Positions 23,313 through 32,210 of a stretch of DNA of 42,251 nucleotides are shown here, piece by piece (within the stretch, counting starts at the first letter, position 1; every line of letters begins with the position of its first letter). The DNA is from an uncultured Clostridium sp. GTDB taxonomy: Bacteria > Bacillota > Clostridia > TANB77 > CAG-508. The position numbers were made by a program, and so were the translations under genes. Location: assembly GCA_958413095.1 (NCBI GenBank), contig CATYUF010000008.1, forward strand, positions 1 to 42,251. The letters are read 5' to 3'. The notes below the pieces were generated by a model, which saw only the letters and a program-made list of their open reading frames with translations, was not told where the DNA came from and did not search any database.

Positions 23313-25304
23313 TTATTTAAAATTTATAGATGTAGCATTATTAAAATCAACTGTTTGAGTTCTAGTCCAATTTCCACCTTGATTATCTGTTATAACAAGT
23401 TTTACTTCTGCATTCCCCTTTCCTTGTATTTTAGCTGTATAATTGGCCTTTGATTTTGCTATTCCTGAATCACTATGTACTGTATTTCCATCAACTGTTA
23501 TTTTAATATCCACCGTTTTAGCTACATTTGTTTCTGTCGTATTTGTTTGATTATTTGGCATTTCTTTATAGTTTGTTATTTTACTTAAATCAATATTTAC
23601 CGTAATTTCATTAGCTTTTGTTACTTTATTTACTGTTATTGTTATCGTTGTACCTTCATTAACTGTTTTCCCACCTTCTATACTTTGTTTTAAAACTATA
23701 CCATCTGCTTTTGAAGTATCTTCTTCATAAGCTACATTCACTTTTAATCCTAAACCTGTCAATGTTGTTTTTGCATTTGCTTCATTTTGACCTATTACAC
23801 TTACAACATTTACTTGTTTTATTCCTGTTCCTTTACTAACATGAATTTTTACTGTATCTCCTGCAAATGCTTCTTCTTCTGGTTCTGTCTCTTGACTAAT
23901 CACATATCCTTCTTTTACAGTTTTACTTGTTTCTTCAATTATCTCTGCTTTTAAATTCGCTTCTTCTAATAATTGTAAAGCCTCTTCTTGTGATTTTCCT
24001 TTTACATTAGGTACTTTTGTTTTTTCTTGTCCTTTACTAACTACTACTGTTATTGTGCTTCCTTCTTTTACATTATATTTTTCTATATATTTAGGGTCTT
24101 GAGATATAATAAATCCTTCTGGTACTTCTTTGTTAAATTCTTCTGTTTTTATCTCAAATTTTAATTTTAAATTTTCTGCTTCTTTTTGTGCCTCTTCTTT
24201 TGACATTCCAACTAAGTTTGGTAATTCAACTTCTGGTGGATTAGTAAAATTTAAGAAAGCTAGTGTTCCACCTAAACTTAATGCAAATAATAATATTAAT
24301 CCTATAACAATACTTAAGGCTTTATGTTCTTTTATAAATTTCTTGAACTTTCCTTCTTTTTTCCCTTTTTTATTTTTAGTTTTTGAATCTTCTTCTATAT
24401 TCCCATATAAATCTGTATTTATTTTTTGTGTTTTAGCTGTTTCGTCATACTCTCTATCATCTACAAATTCACCATCTGGATTTTTTAATGCTCTTCTTAA
24501 ATCTGATAACATTTCACTTGCTGTTTGATATCTTAATGTTGTATCTTTCTTTAAAGCTTTCATTATAATTTTATTTACTGCACCTGGTAAATTAGGATTT
24601 AACTCTATTGGTTCTTCTGGTTCTTCTTGCATATGTTTTAGTGCAACAGACACAGGAGTATCTGCATCAAATGGTACTTTTCCTGTAACCATTTCATACA
24701 TTACAACACCTAATGAATATAAATCTGATTTAGCATCTGTAAATCCACCTCTTGCGTGTTCTGGTGAAAAATAGTGTACTGAACCAATTGTAGTTCCAAA
24801 AGCTGTAATAGTTGAATTAGATACTGCTTTTGCTATTCCAAAGTCTGTAACTTTTGCTATTCCATCTTCTGTTATTATTATATTGTGTGGCTTTATATCT
24901 CTATGGATAATATTATTTTTATGTGCCATTTCTAATGCTGAAGCTATTTGTATTGCTACATTTACAGACCATTTCCATGGTAATGGACCTCTTTCTTCTA
25001 TTATAATTTCTTTTAAGGTCTTTCCTTGAATTAATTCCATTACTATATAATAAAGATTCTCTTCAACACCTACATCAAAAATAGATACTATATTAGGATG
25101 GACTAATCTTGCAGCAGATTGTGCTTCTATTTCAAATCTTTTTATAAATTCTTCGTCTGTTGTAAATTCATCTCTTAAAATTTTAACTGCTACATTTCTC
25201 TTTAAGACTTTATCTTCTGCTTTATATACTGTCGCCATTCCTCCATTACCGACTTTTTCAATAATCTGATATCTATTCCCCAATACTTTTCCTTCTAAAA
25301 TCAT
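23313..25304 (-). CDS. prkC: Serine/threonine protein kinase PrkC with PASTA domains
   Basis: A Hanks-type membrane kinase of 663 aa that senses muropeptides and controls growth, cell-wall metabolism and spore germination in Firmicutes. The kinase domain (1-270) has GNGGMATVY, Lys41 in VAVKIL, HRDIKPHN (D136, N141) and DFGIAKA (D154). The membrane helix is about 329-351. Three PASTA repeats follow, at about 358-427, 428-496 and 497-570. The last 90 residues (575-663) form an extra Asn/Thr-rich beta domain that I cannot name. Its partner phosphatase gene lies 45 nt upstream. AAGGAG precedes the ATG. Confidence 0.95.
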   Translation of the reverse strand: MILEGKVLGNRYQIIEKVGNGGMATVYKAEDKVLKRNVAVKILRDEFTTDEEFIKRFEIEAQSAARLVHPNIVSIFDVGVEENLYYIVMELIQGKTLKEIIIEERGPLPWKWSVNVAIQIASALEMAHKNNIIHRDIKPHNIIITEDGIAKVTDFGIAKAVSNSTITAFGTTIGSVHYFSPEHARGGFTDAKSDLYSLGVVMYEMVTGKVPFDADTPVSVALKHMQEEPEEPIELNPNLPGAVNKIIMKALKKDTTLRYQTASEMLSDLRRALKNPDGEFVDDREYDETAKTQKINTDLYGNIEEDSKTKNKKGKKEGKFKKFIKEHKALSIVIGLILLFALSLGGTLAFLNFTNPPEVELPNLVGMSKEEAQKEAENLKLKFEIKTEEFNKEVPEGFIISQDPKYIEKYNVKEGSTITVVVSKGQEKTKVPNVKGKSQEEALQLLEEANLKAEIIEETSKTVKEGYVISQETEPEEEAFAGDTVKIHVSKGTGIKQVNVVSVIGQNEANAKTTLTGLGLKVNVAYEEDTSKADGIVLKQSIEGGKTVNEGTTITITVNKVTKANEITVNIDLSKITNYKEMPNNQTNTTETNVAKTVDIKITVDGNTVHSDSGIAKSKANYTAKIQGKGNAEVKLVITDNQGGNWTRTQTVDFNNATSINFK

Positions 25305-25349
25305 ATTTTCTCTCTCCTTAATATGTTTATATGTGGATTGCTTATATTG

Positions 25350-26084
25350 TTATATGTTTTTTATAACAATAACTGTAATATTATCATAGCCACCATTTTC
25401 ATTTGCTAATTTTACAAGTTCTTTTGGTGCTTGTTCAATATCTTTTTTTGCCCATTTAAACATTTCTTCTTGTGATACTAAATTTGTTAGTCCATCTGAA
25501 TTCATTATAATTATATCATCTTTTAAAAATCCTTTTACCATAACATCTGGTTCTACAAAAGCATTACATCCTAGTGCTTTCATTAACATATTCTTTTGTG
25601 GATGATGTGCTGCTTGTTCTTGTGTTATTGTTCCATCTTTTACTAATTTTTGAACATAACTATGATCTTGTGTTAATTTTCTCATAAATTCTTTTCTAAT
25701 TCTATAAATTCTACTATCTCCTATATGTCCAATAAATGCTCTATTATTATATATTAGACAAACCTCTAAAGTAGTACCCATTCCTTCTAATTCTTGGTTT
25801 TCTCTTGATTTTTCATATACTACCATATTTGCATATTCCATACTACTTCCAACTAATTGAATTATACTTTCTTTATCTTTTTCTATTTCTTTAAAATTAT
25901 TTTCTATATAACTTTTGGCAGATTGAATTGCTAATTTACTTGCGATTTCTCCTCCATTATATCCTCCCATTCCATCTGCTAACATATATAATTGTACTTC
26001 GTCTAAAGAATTGGATATATAGTAATAATCTTGATTAATTTCTCTTACTTTTCCTATATCAGATTTAGCATAAGCTTTTATCAT
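25350..26084 (-). CDS. prpC: PP2C-family protein serine/threonine phosphatase
   Basis: The Mn-dependent phosphatase partner of PrkC (Stp/PrpC), 244 aa. Its motifs are SDIGKVREINQD, LADGMGGYNGGE (metal-binding Asp), GHIGDSRIYRI, MNSDGLTNLV and GGYDNITVIV (final metal-binding Asp and Asn). A longer in-frame start at 26132 exists, but GAGGTG with 5 nt spacing points to the ATG at 26084, and the product then has the family's usual length. It removes phosphates from PrkC and its targets, and the two are cotranscribed. Confidence 0.94.
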   Translation of the reverse strand: MIKAYAKSDIGKVREINQDYYYISNSLDEVQLYMLADGMGGYNGGEIASKLAIQSAKSYIENNFKEIEKDKESIIQLVGSSMEYANMVVYEKSRENQELEGMGTTLEVCLIYNNRAFIGHIGDSRIYRIRKEFMRKLTQDHSYVQKLVKDGTITQEQAAHHPQKNMLMKALGCNAFVEPDVMVKGFLKDDIIIMNSDGLTNLVSQEEMFKWAKKDIEQAPKELVKLANENGGYDNITVIVIKNI

Positions 26085-26185
26085 TTTTTCACCTCGTTTT
26101 CCTTGTTTCTCACACATAATTACTTGTATCATTTATATCATAAGTTTGGATTTTTTGCAATTATTTTAATAAATTTTATATATAC

Positions 26186-26217
26186 AAAAAGACTAAAGCT
26201 GGAACTCTAGTCTTTTA
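26186..26217 (-). terminator. Terminator of gatB
   Basis: A 12-bp stem (26187-26198 with 26205-26216) with a G-U pair on the minus strand and a T run after it, 21 nt past the gatB stop. Confidence 0.75.
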
Positions 26218-26237
26218 TTGTGCCTACATTTTGGTAT

Positions 26238-27677
26238 TTATTTTTTTAATTCTTCTAAAAACATCTCATTTAACATCTTAGGATTTGCTTTTCCTTTTGT
26301 TTCTTTCATTGCTTGTCCCACTAAAAATCCTAGTGCTCTATCTTTTCCAGCTTTATAGTCTGCTATTGATTGTGGATTTGCTTCCAATATTTTAAGTACT
26401 ATTTCCTTAATAGCTCCTTCATCTGATATTTGAATCCATCCTTTTTCTTTTATTATTTCCTCAGGTTCTCGTGGGTTTTCAAATAATTCTTCTAATACTT
26501 TTTTACCTATACTAGAACTTATTGTTCCTTTATCTATTAAGATAACTAGATTCCCTAGTTCTTCAGCATTAAAAGGTATTTCTGATGGTTCCAATTCTTT
26601 TTCATTTAATATTCTTGATATATCTGAAATAATCCAGTTATTTACTGCTTTAGGATTATTACAAATCTTTATTGCATTTTCAAATAAATCTGATAAATAC
26701 TTTGAAGCTGTTATTATTCCTGCATCTTTTTCTGATAATTTATATTCTTTTAAATATCTTTCTTTTCTACTTTCAGGTAATTCTGGTAATGTTTTTCTTA
26801 TATTTTCGATATATTCTTCTGATAGTCTTATAGCTACTAAATCAGGTTCTGGAAAATATCTATAATCTTGAGCATCTTCCTTATCTCTCATTGAAAAAGT
26901 CTTTCCTGATACATCGTCCCATCTTAAAGTTTCTTGTTCTACTTTTCCACCATTTTCTATAAGTTCTATTTGTCTATCAATTTCATATTCAATTCCTCTA
27001 GTTATACTTCTGAAAGAATTCATGTTTTTCATTTCTGTACGAGTTCCTAATTTGCTATCTCCTTTTTTTCTTACAGAAACATTAACATCTGCTCTAAAAG
27101 AACCTTCTTGCATTTTACAGTCTGAAACTTCTATATATTCTAATATAGATTTTAATCTTCTCAAATATGCATCTGCTTCAAGGCTACTTCTTAAATCTGG
27201 TTCTGAAACTATTTCTATTAAAGGAACTCCTGCTCTATTTAAATCTACTAAGCTTCCACCTGCAAAATCATCATGATTTAATTTTCCTGCATCTTCTTCT
27301 ATATGAATTCTTGTTATTCCTATTTTTTTGTTTTCTCCATTTACTTCTATTTCGATATTACCATGTTCACAAAGTGGTTGGTCAAATTGAGATATTTGAT
27401 ATGCTTTTGGTAAATCTGGATAAAAATAATTTTTTCTATCATTTTTACAATCTCTTGAAATTTCACAGTTAGTAGCTAGTCCTGCTTTTACAGCATATTC
27501 AACAACCTTTTCATTTAAAACAGGTAAAGTTCCCGGCATCGCCATACATATTGGACAAACTTGTGTATTAGGTTCTGCCCCAAATGTTGTTGGACATGAA
27601 CAGAAAATCTTTGTCTTTGTTGATAATTCTGCATGAACTTCTAGTCCTATTACTACTTCATAATCATCTCTTAACAT
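26238..27677 (-). CDS. gatB: Asp-tRNA(Asn)/Glu-tRNA(Gln) amidotransferase subunit B
   Basis: The GatB subunit of the transamidosome, 479 aa (usual about 476). It binds and phosphorylates the misacylated aminoacyl-tRNA, which is then amidated to Gln-tRNA(Gln) or Asn-tRNA(Asn). Signatures include YEVVIGLEVHAEL, the zinc-binding CSCP and CPIC pairs, ISQFDQPLCEHG, DLNRAGVPLIEIV and YRYFPEPDL. The tail (about 330-479) is the helical YqeY-like tRNA-binding domain ending in NPKMLNEMF. A longer in-frame start at 27761 overlaps gatA; GGGAGG 7 nt before the ATG at 27677 sets the start. Third gene of gatCAB. Confidence 0.96.
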   Translation of the reverse strand: MLRDDYEVVIGLEVHAELSTKTKIFCSCPTTFGAEPNTQVCPICMAMPGTLPVLNEKVVEYAVKAGLATNCEISRDCKNDRKNYFYPDLPKAYQISQFDQPLCEHGNIEIEVNGENKKIGITRIHIEEDAGKLNHDDFAGGSLVDLNRAGVPLIEIVSEPDLRSSLEADAYLRRLKSILEYIEVSDCKMQEGSFRADVNVSVRKKGDSKLGTRTEMKNMNSFRSITRGIEYEIDRQIELIENGGKVEQETLRWDDVSGKTFSMRDKEDAQDYRYFPEPDLVAIRLSEEYIENIRKTLPELPESRKERYLKEYKLSEKDAGIITASKYLSDLFENAIKICNNPKAVNNWIISDISRILNEKELEPSEIPFNAEELGNLVILIDKGTISSSIGKKVLEELFENPREPEEIIKEKGWIQISDEGAIKEIVLKILEANPQSIADYKAGKDRALGFLVGQAMKETKGKANPKMLNEMFLEELKK

Positions 27678-27690
27678 TCTTTTTCCTCCC

Positions 27691-29163
27691 TTAATCTTTC
27701 TTAAATTCAGGTTGATATTTTTTTCTAAACTCAACTGCTTGTTCAAATGTATATGCTGCATTTAATATTTTTTCTTCTTCAAATTTATTTCCTATTAATT
27801 GCATTCCTATTGGCATTTTTTCACTATTTACTCCACAAGGTATTGATATAGCTGGCAATCCTGCTATATTTACTGATACTGTGCATATATCAGATAAATA
27901 CATTTCTAATGGATTTTCTGATTTTGTACCAATTCCAAAAGCTACTGTTGGTGATGTTGGTGTTAATATAACATCATATTTTTCAAAAGCTTTACTGAAT
28001 TTATTCATAACTAAAGTTCTTACTTGTTGTGCTTTTTTATAATAAGCATCATAATATCCTGATGATAATACATATGTTCCAAGTATTATTCTTCTTTTTA
28101 CTTCTGCACCAAATGCTTCACTTCTTGATTTTTTATACAATTCTTTTAAATTTTTAAATTCTCCTGTTCTATATGTATATCTTATTCCATCAAATCTGCC
28201 TAAGTTTGAACTTGCTTCTGCACATGCTATAATGTAATATGCTGCTAAAGAATATTTTGCTATATCTAATGAAAACTCCTCTATTTCAGCACCTAATTCT
28301 TTATATTTTTCTATTGATTTTTGTAAAATTTCTTTTACTTCTGAATTTATACCTTCTCCAAAAAATTCTTTTGGAACTCCTATTTTTAATCCTTTAACAT
28401 CATTTTTTAGGCATTTTGTATAATCTATTTTTTCTCTATTTACAGATGTTGTATCTTTTTTATCATGGCCTGCAATTATATTTAATAATAAAGCTGAATC
28501 TCTAACATCTTTTGTGATAGGACCTATTTGGTCTAATGATGAAGCAAATGCTACTAATCCATATCTTGAAACAAGACCATATGTTGGCTTTAATCCTACA
28601 ACTCCACAAAAACTAGCTGGTTGTCTTATTGAACCACCAGTATCGCTACCTAATGCCCAAGGCACTAAATTAGCTGCAACTGCTGCTGCACTTCCTCCTG
28701 ATGAACCTCCAGGAACTTTACTCAAATTCCATGGATTTTTTGTAATTTTAAAATATGAATGCTCAGTAGACCCTCCCATTGCAAATTCGTCCATATTTAA
28801 TTTTCCTAAGTTAATTAAATTTTCATTATTAATTTTTTCCATAACTGTTGCATCATATGGTGATACAAAGTTTTCTAACATTTTTGAAGAACAAGTTGTT
28901 TTTATTCCTTTTGTGCAAATATTATCTTTTATCCCAACTGGAATACCTTCAAACTCTCCTTCAATTTCTTTATTATCTATCTTTTTTTGAATTTCTTCTG
29001 CTTTATTTTCTGCTTCTTCTGCCAAAGTAGTAACAAAAGCTTGTACATCTTTTTCTTTTTCATTTATTCTATCTACATATGCTTTTGTAATTTCTTTTAC
29101 TGTCAATTCTTTATTTCTTAACTTTTCTTGTAATTCATGAACTGTTAATTCTGTAATGTTCAT
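27691..29163 (-). CDS. gatA: Asp-tRNA(Asn)/Glu-tRNA(Gln) amidotransferase subunit A
   Basis: The glutaminase subunit of GatCAB, 490 aa, an amidase-signature enzyme that releases ammonia from glutamine. The Ser-cisSer-Lys triad is intact: K79 in PVGIKDN, S154 in PGGSSGGS and S178 in DTGGSIRQP. These are the same positions as in characterised GatA. A GAGGAGG ribosome site precedes the ATG. gatB starts 13 nt after it, so the two are coupled. Confidence 0.97.
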   Translation of the reverse strand: MNITELTVHELQEKLRNKELTVKEITKAYVDRINEKEKDVQAFVTTLAEEAENKAEEIQKKIDNKEIEGEFEGIPVGIKDNICTKGIKTTCSSKMLENFVSPYDATVMEKINNENLINLGKLNMDEFAMGGSTEHSYFKITKNPWNLSKVPGGSSGGSAAAVAANLVPWALGSDTGGSIRQPASFCGVVGLKPTYGLVSRYGLVAFASSLDQIGPITKDVRDSALLLNIIAGHDKKDTTSVNREKIDYTKCLKNDVKGLKIGVPKEFFGEGINSEVKEILQKSIEKYKELGAEIEEFSLDIAKYSLAAYYIIACAEASSNLGRFDGIRYTYRTGEFKNLKELYKKSRSEAFGAEVKRRIILGTYVLSSGYYDAYYKKAQQVRTLVMNKFSKAFEKYDVILTPTSPTVAFGIGTKSENPLEMYLSDICTVSVNIAGLPAISIPCGVNSEKMPIGMQLIGNKFEEEKILNAAYTFEQAVEFRKKYQPEFKKD

Positions 29164-29257
29164 TATCTTTCCTCCTCGTTTAATATGCTTACAACTTATT
29201 TCTTAATTTTATAAGCATATTCTTTTTTTATCAAGTATTTTATATTTAAGTACTTAG

Positions 29258-29542
29258 TTAAATTACTTTTGGTATCTTAAACATATTTTGTTCTTGACTT
29301 GGTGCATTTTGCAATAAAGCTTTATTATCTTCAAATATTTTAACCTTGTCTTCTCTAAATACATTTTGAGTTTCATTTGCTCCTATTGTTATATCTAAAT
29401 TTTCTGCATGTGCATTGTTTACTATATCTGCAAAATCTAATATTTCTTGTAAATTTTCTAAATAATTTTCTATTTCATTTTCTTCTAATGTTAAGTTTGC
29501 TAAATTTGCAATATGCAATATTTCTTCTTTACTTACTTGCAT
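29258..29542 (-). CDS. gatC: Asp-tRNA(Asn)/Glu-tRNA(Gln) amidotransferase subunit C
   Basis: The small linker subunit that wraps around GatA and GatB, 94 aa (usual about 95). It starts with VSKEEILHIANLANLTLEE and contains ENLQEILDFADIV and the C-terminal LLQNAPS. A longer in-frame start at 29596 exists, but AGGAG precedes the ATG at 29542, giving the normal length. First gene of gatCAB, with its own promoter; the gap to gatA is 94 nt. Confidence 0.94.
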   Translation of the reverse strand: MQVSKEEILHIANLANLTLEENEIENYLENLQEILDFADIVNNAHAENLDITIGANETQNVFREDKVKIFEDNKALLQNAPSQEQNMFKIPKVI

Positions 29543-29575
29543 TTTACCATCTCCTAAATTTTTTATATGTTCAAT

Positions 29576-29604
29576 ATTATATACTGAATAAATCAAAAAA
29601 ACAA
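29576..29604 (-). promoter_or_regulatory. Promoter of gatCAB
   Basis: TTGTTT (29599-29604), a 17 nt spacer, and TATAAT (29576-29581) on the minus strand. The -35 lies in the stem of the sortase terminator. Confidence 0.65.
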
Positions 29605-29624
29605 GTCTAAAAAGACCTGTTTTT
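29595..29624 (-). terminator. Terminator of the sortase gene
   Basis: An 11-12-bp stem (29596-29607 with 29613-29624), one G-U on the minus strand, and a long T run. It begins 16 nt after the sortase stop. Confidence 0.8.
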
Positions 29625-29639
29625 CCACATTTCTCCAGT

Positions 29640-30398
29640 TTAAATTGCTCTTGCTTTTACTATTACTCTTTCTTTACTATCATTTGTGCAAGTTATTAAA
29701 GTTATTTCTTTTTTTCCATTCGTTCTTTGGTCAGTACAAGTAGTATCTGATGGAACTACATTATATTTAGTATATACTGAATATTCCTCTACCTTTCCTG
29801 TTGTGTCTGTAATTTTTATTATATCACCATTTTCTAAAGTTGGCACTTTACTAAAAAACTTAGAATTTCTATAATTATGTCCTACTATACAATAATTTCC
29901 TACCTCATTAATTTCTGGTCCATGAAATTTCAATGGTGACATTTTTAATAATGCTTCTGTTTCTTGTTCTGATTTAGTTTCACCAGATAATATAGGATAA
30001 TCTACTTTTATTTTTGGAATTTCAATTCTTCCATCTACTACATATGTATAACCAGCTGATGATTTCTCTTTTGGCTTGGTTGCAACCGTATTTGAATTAT
30101 TTGTTGTTGGTACTACTACTGGTTTTTCTTCTTCGCCATCATCTGTTGTATCATTTAATACTGCTATTAATATATCACTATTAACTTCTGTTTTATCTTC
30201 TTCAGGTATATTTGCATTTGCTAAAATCTCCTGCGAAGCGGCTTCTGATTTTTCTCTATCGTATGCAGCATAAATATAAAATGATACTAATACTATTAAA
30301 AAAAATAATGATAATATGAAATTAAATTTATATATTTTTTTCTTTTTCTTTAACTCTGGTGTTATATATAATTTTTTGGTTACCAAAATTTGATTCAT
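29640..30398 (-). CDS. Sortase (class D-like)
   Basis: A membrane-anchored cysteine transpeptidase of 252 aa that attaches surface proteins to the cell wall. One N-terminal helix (about 26-45) follows a basic segment, then an acidic Thr/Asn linker (60-115) and the sortase beta-barrel (120-252). The catalytic residues are His174 in CIVGHNYR, Cys237 in TLITCTND and Arg244 in SKERVIV. The TLITC form is typical of class D-type enzymes. No substrate with a sorting signal is encoded nearby, so it is likely a housekeeping or stand-alone sortase. GGGAG precedes the ATG. Confidence 0.9.
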   Translation of the reverse strand: MNQILVTKKLYITPELKKKKKIYKFNFILSLFFLIVLVSFYIYAAYDREKSEAASQEILANANIPEEDKTEVNSDILIAVLNDTTDDGEEEKPVVVPTTNNSNTVATKPKEKSSAGYTYVVDGRIEIPKIKVDYPILSGETKSEQETEALLKMSPLKFHGPEINEVGNYCIVGHNYRNSKFFSKVPTLENGDIIKITDTTGKVEEYSVYTKYNVVPSDTTCTDQRTNGKKEITLITCTNDSKERVIVKARAI

Positions 30399-30468
30399 AT
30401 ATCTCTCCCTATTTTATAATACTTCTATAATATTATATCATGAATTTTTTTATTTTCAAATATTTTTA

Positions 30469-30497
30469 TTGAATTTTTTGTAAATTCATTGTATAAT
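30469..30497 (+). promoter_or_regulatory. Promoter of tRNA-Gly
   Basis: TTGAAT (30469-30474), a 17 nt spacer, and TATAAT (30492-30497). The mature tRNA begins 9 nt after the -10, so the 5' leader can be only a few bases. Confidence 0.75.
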
Positions 30498-30505
30498 ACA
30501 ATTAT

Positions 30506-30579
<74 letters not shown>

Positions 30580-30585
30580 CTATAT

Positions 30586-30619
30586 TTTAAAAAGGATTGC
30601 TGAATTTATGCAATCCTTT
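30586..30619 (-). terminator. Terminator of the pseudouridine synthase gene
   Basis: A perfect 10-bp stem (30591-30600 with 30610-30619) overlapping the stop codon of the minus-strand gene, with five T on its 3' side. Because it also lies just past the tRNA, it may help stop plus-strand transcription, though the T run is weak in that direction. Confidence 0.7.
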
Positions 30620-31523
30620 ATCTAATTTCATCTTTAAATGTCTTTCCTTCTATCAACCTAATTTCTTTCCCCTTTAAATATTCTAGTATCCCATTTTCAC
30701 CTAAAAAATTTAATTTTAATACATAACTACAAAGCATTTGATTCTTTCTATGAAATTCTTTATTTATGCTATTTTTTCCATATTTTCCATCACCTATTAT
30801 TGGATTACCTATATGAGCTAAATGTGCTCTTATTTGATGTGTTTTTCCTGTTTCTATTTCTACATCTAATATTGATGTATTATCTTTTCTTTTTTCTAAT
30901 ACTTTATAGCTGGTTATAATCTTTTGATAACCTTTTTTAGGAATATCACTTATATATACTTGTGCTTTTTTATTGTCTTTAAATAAGTATGCTTCTAGTC
31001 TTTTATTTTCATATTTTGGTATACCATATACCCATGCTAAATAATGCTTTTCTATTTCATGTTGCTTGAATTTCCTTAATAAAATTTCTAAACTTTCTTC
31101 GTTTTTTGCAAATAATACTAATCCAGTTGTATTTCTATCTAGTCTATGACAAGGCATTGGCTTATAAATGTTTTCTTTATATTTTTCATGTATTATATTG
31201 GTTAAACTATTTTCTCCTGTTACTTCTAGATTTACAGGTTTATTAATTACTAAAATGTTTTCATCTTCATATATAATATCTAAATTTAGGTTATTTTCTT
31301 TTTCTTCTAGTTCTTTTGGTAAATATAATAAAATCTCATCATTTTCATACACTATTATATCTTTGTTTATTCTTTTTCCATTTACCTTTATATCTTTCTT
31401 TTTTAGTAATTTACAAAACATACTATAATTAATATTTTTTACTTGGTCTAAAACAGTTTTATTTAATTTTTTCTCATTATATTTTTTACTTACAATTAAT
31501 CTTTTCATAACAGTATTATACAT
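30618..31523 (-). CDS. RluA-family pseudouridine synthase (RluD/RluC-like)
   Basis: A 301-aa RNA pseudouridine synthase. An N-terminal S4 domain (about 15-70, with KLLKKKDIKVNGKRIN) is followed by the catalytic domain. The catalytic Asp is D129 in CHRLDRNTTG. Further motifs are VINKP, the EKHYLAWVYG segment and ETGKTHQIRAHLAHIG. The family isomerises uridines in 23S rRNA or tRNA; which site this copy modifies cannot be told from sequence. Two in-frame starts (31523 and 31508) are available, and neither has a good ribosome site. It follows the YgjP-like gene by 5 nt and is probably cotranscribed. Confidence 0.9.
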   Translation of the reverse strand: MYNTVMKRLIVSKKYNEKKLNKTVLDQVKNINYSMFCKLLKKKDIKVNGKRINKDIIVYENDEILLYLPKELEEKENNLNLDIIYEDENILVINKPVNLEVTGENSLTNIIHEKYKENIYKPMPCHRLDRNTTGLVLFAKNEESLEILLRKFKQHEIEKHYLAWVYGIPKYENKRLEAYLFKDNKKAQVYISDIPKKGYQKIITSYKVLEKRKDNTSILDVEIETGKTHQIRAHLAHIGNPIIGDGKYGKNSINKEFHRKNQMLCSYVLKLNFLGENGILEYLKGKEIRLIEGKTFKDEIR

Positions 31524-31528
31524 TAGTC

Positions 31529-32065
31529 TTAATATTGAAACAAGCTTGCTTTTATAATTTTTTCATATCTTTCAAAATTATTTTCATATTTTTCTATCAT
31601 TCTATAAAAATTCTTTGTATGTGTTTTGTATTTCAAATGGCAGTATTCATGCAAAATTATAAAATCTATAACATCTCTATGAAACATTACTATTTTAGGA
31701 TTTATTGTTATTTTATTATTTTCACATCTTCCAAGTTCTTTTTTCATGTTTCTTATTTCATAATCTTCTGGAGCAAACCCTAACATTATTCTCATTTTTT
31801 CCATTGCTCTTTCTACTTCAACTTTTGCAATTTGTTCATACATCTTTTCTATTGCTAAGTCTAATATTTCTTGATTACTACCCTTTTTATATTTATTAGG
31901 AAGTGATATTTTTATAAGTTTATCATCTACATATAATTCTGTAACTTTAACATTTTTATATACAATCTTCACTTTATAATCTGTTCCTAAAACAGGTACT
32001 GGGTGCCTTTCTAATGTAGTTACTAAATTTCTATTTATAGTCATTATTTCTTTAACTTTATTCAT
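31529..32065 (-). CDS. YgjP-like (DUF45/M48-related) metallopeptidase
   Basis: A 178-aa protein of the YgjP/WLM metallopeptidase group. The zinc site is HEYCH in IILHEYCHLKYKTH, followed by the family's THTKNFYRMIEKY. An N-terminal beta region (KVKIVYKNVKVTELYVDD) is typical. The physiological substrate is unknown; relatives sit with DNA-repair or restriction genes. AAGGAG is 8 nt before the ATG at 32065; an upstream GTG at 32074 overlaps the ribosome site and is not used. A strong promoter with an operator-like palindrome precedes it. Confidence 0.82.
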   Translation of the reverse strand: MNKVKEIMTINRNLVTTLERHPVPVLGTDYKVKIVYKNVKVTELYVDDKLIKISLPNKYKKGSNQEILDLAIEKMYEQIAKVEVERAMEKMRIMLGFAPEDYEIRNMKKELGRCENNKITINPKIVMFHRDVIDFIILHEYCHLKYKTHTKNFYRMIEKYENNFERYEKIIKASLFQY

Positions 32066-32097
32066 ATCTATCACTCCTTGTTTGAATTTTTGTTTTA

Positions 32098-32111
32098 CGA
32101 ATCGTTGTTCG
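32098..32111. promoter_or_regulatory. LexA-like operator candidate
   Basis: CGAATCGTTGTTCG, whose minus-strand form is CGAAC-AACG-ATTCG. This is one base away from the Gram-positive LexA/DinR box CGAAC-N4-GTTCG. It lies about 8-21 nt downstream of the expected transcription start of the YgjP-like gene, a position where a repressor would block transcription. Confidence 0.4.
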
Positions 32112-32125
32112 TTTTTACTGTTTCT

Positions 32126-32154
32126 ATTTTATATATTTTTTTTATTTTTGTCAA
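32126..32154 (-). promoter_or_regulatory. Promoter of the YgjP-like gene
   Basis: A perfect TTGACA (32149-32154 on the minus strand), a 17 nt spacer, and TAAAAT (32126-32131). It is the strongest-looking promoter in the window. Confidence 0.75.
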
Positions 32155-32210
32155 TACTTTTTATAAAAAAATAAAAATTTGTTCGCATTATTTGTTAATC
32201 TCTATTTTGA

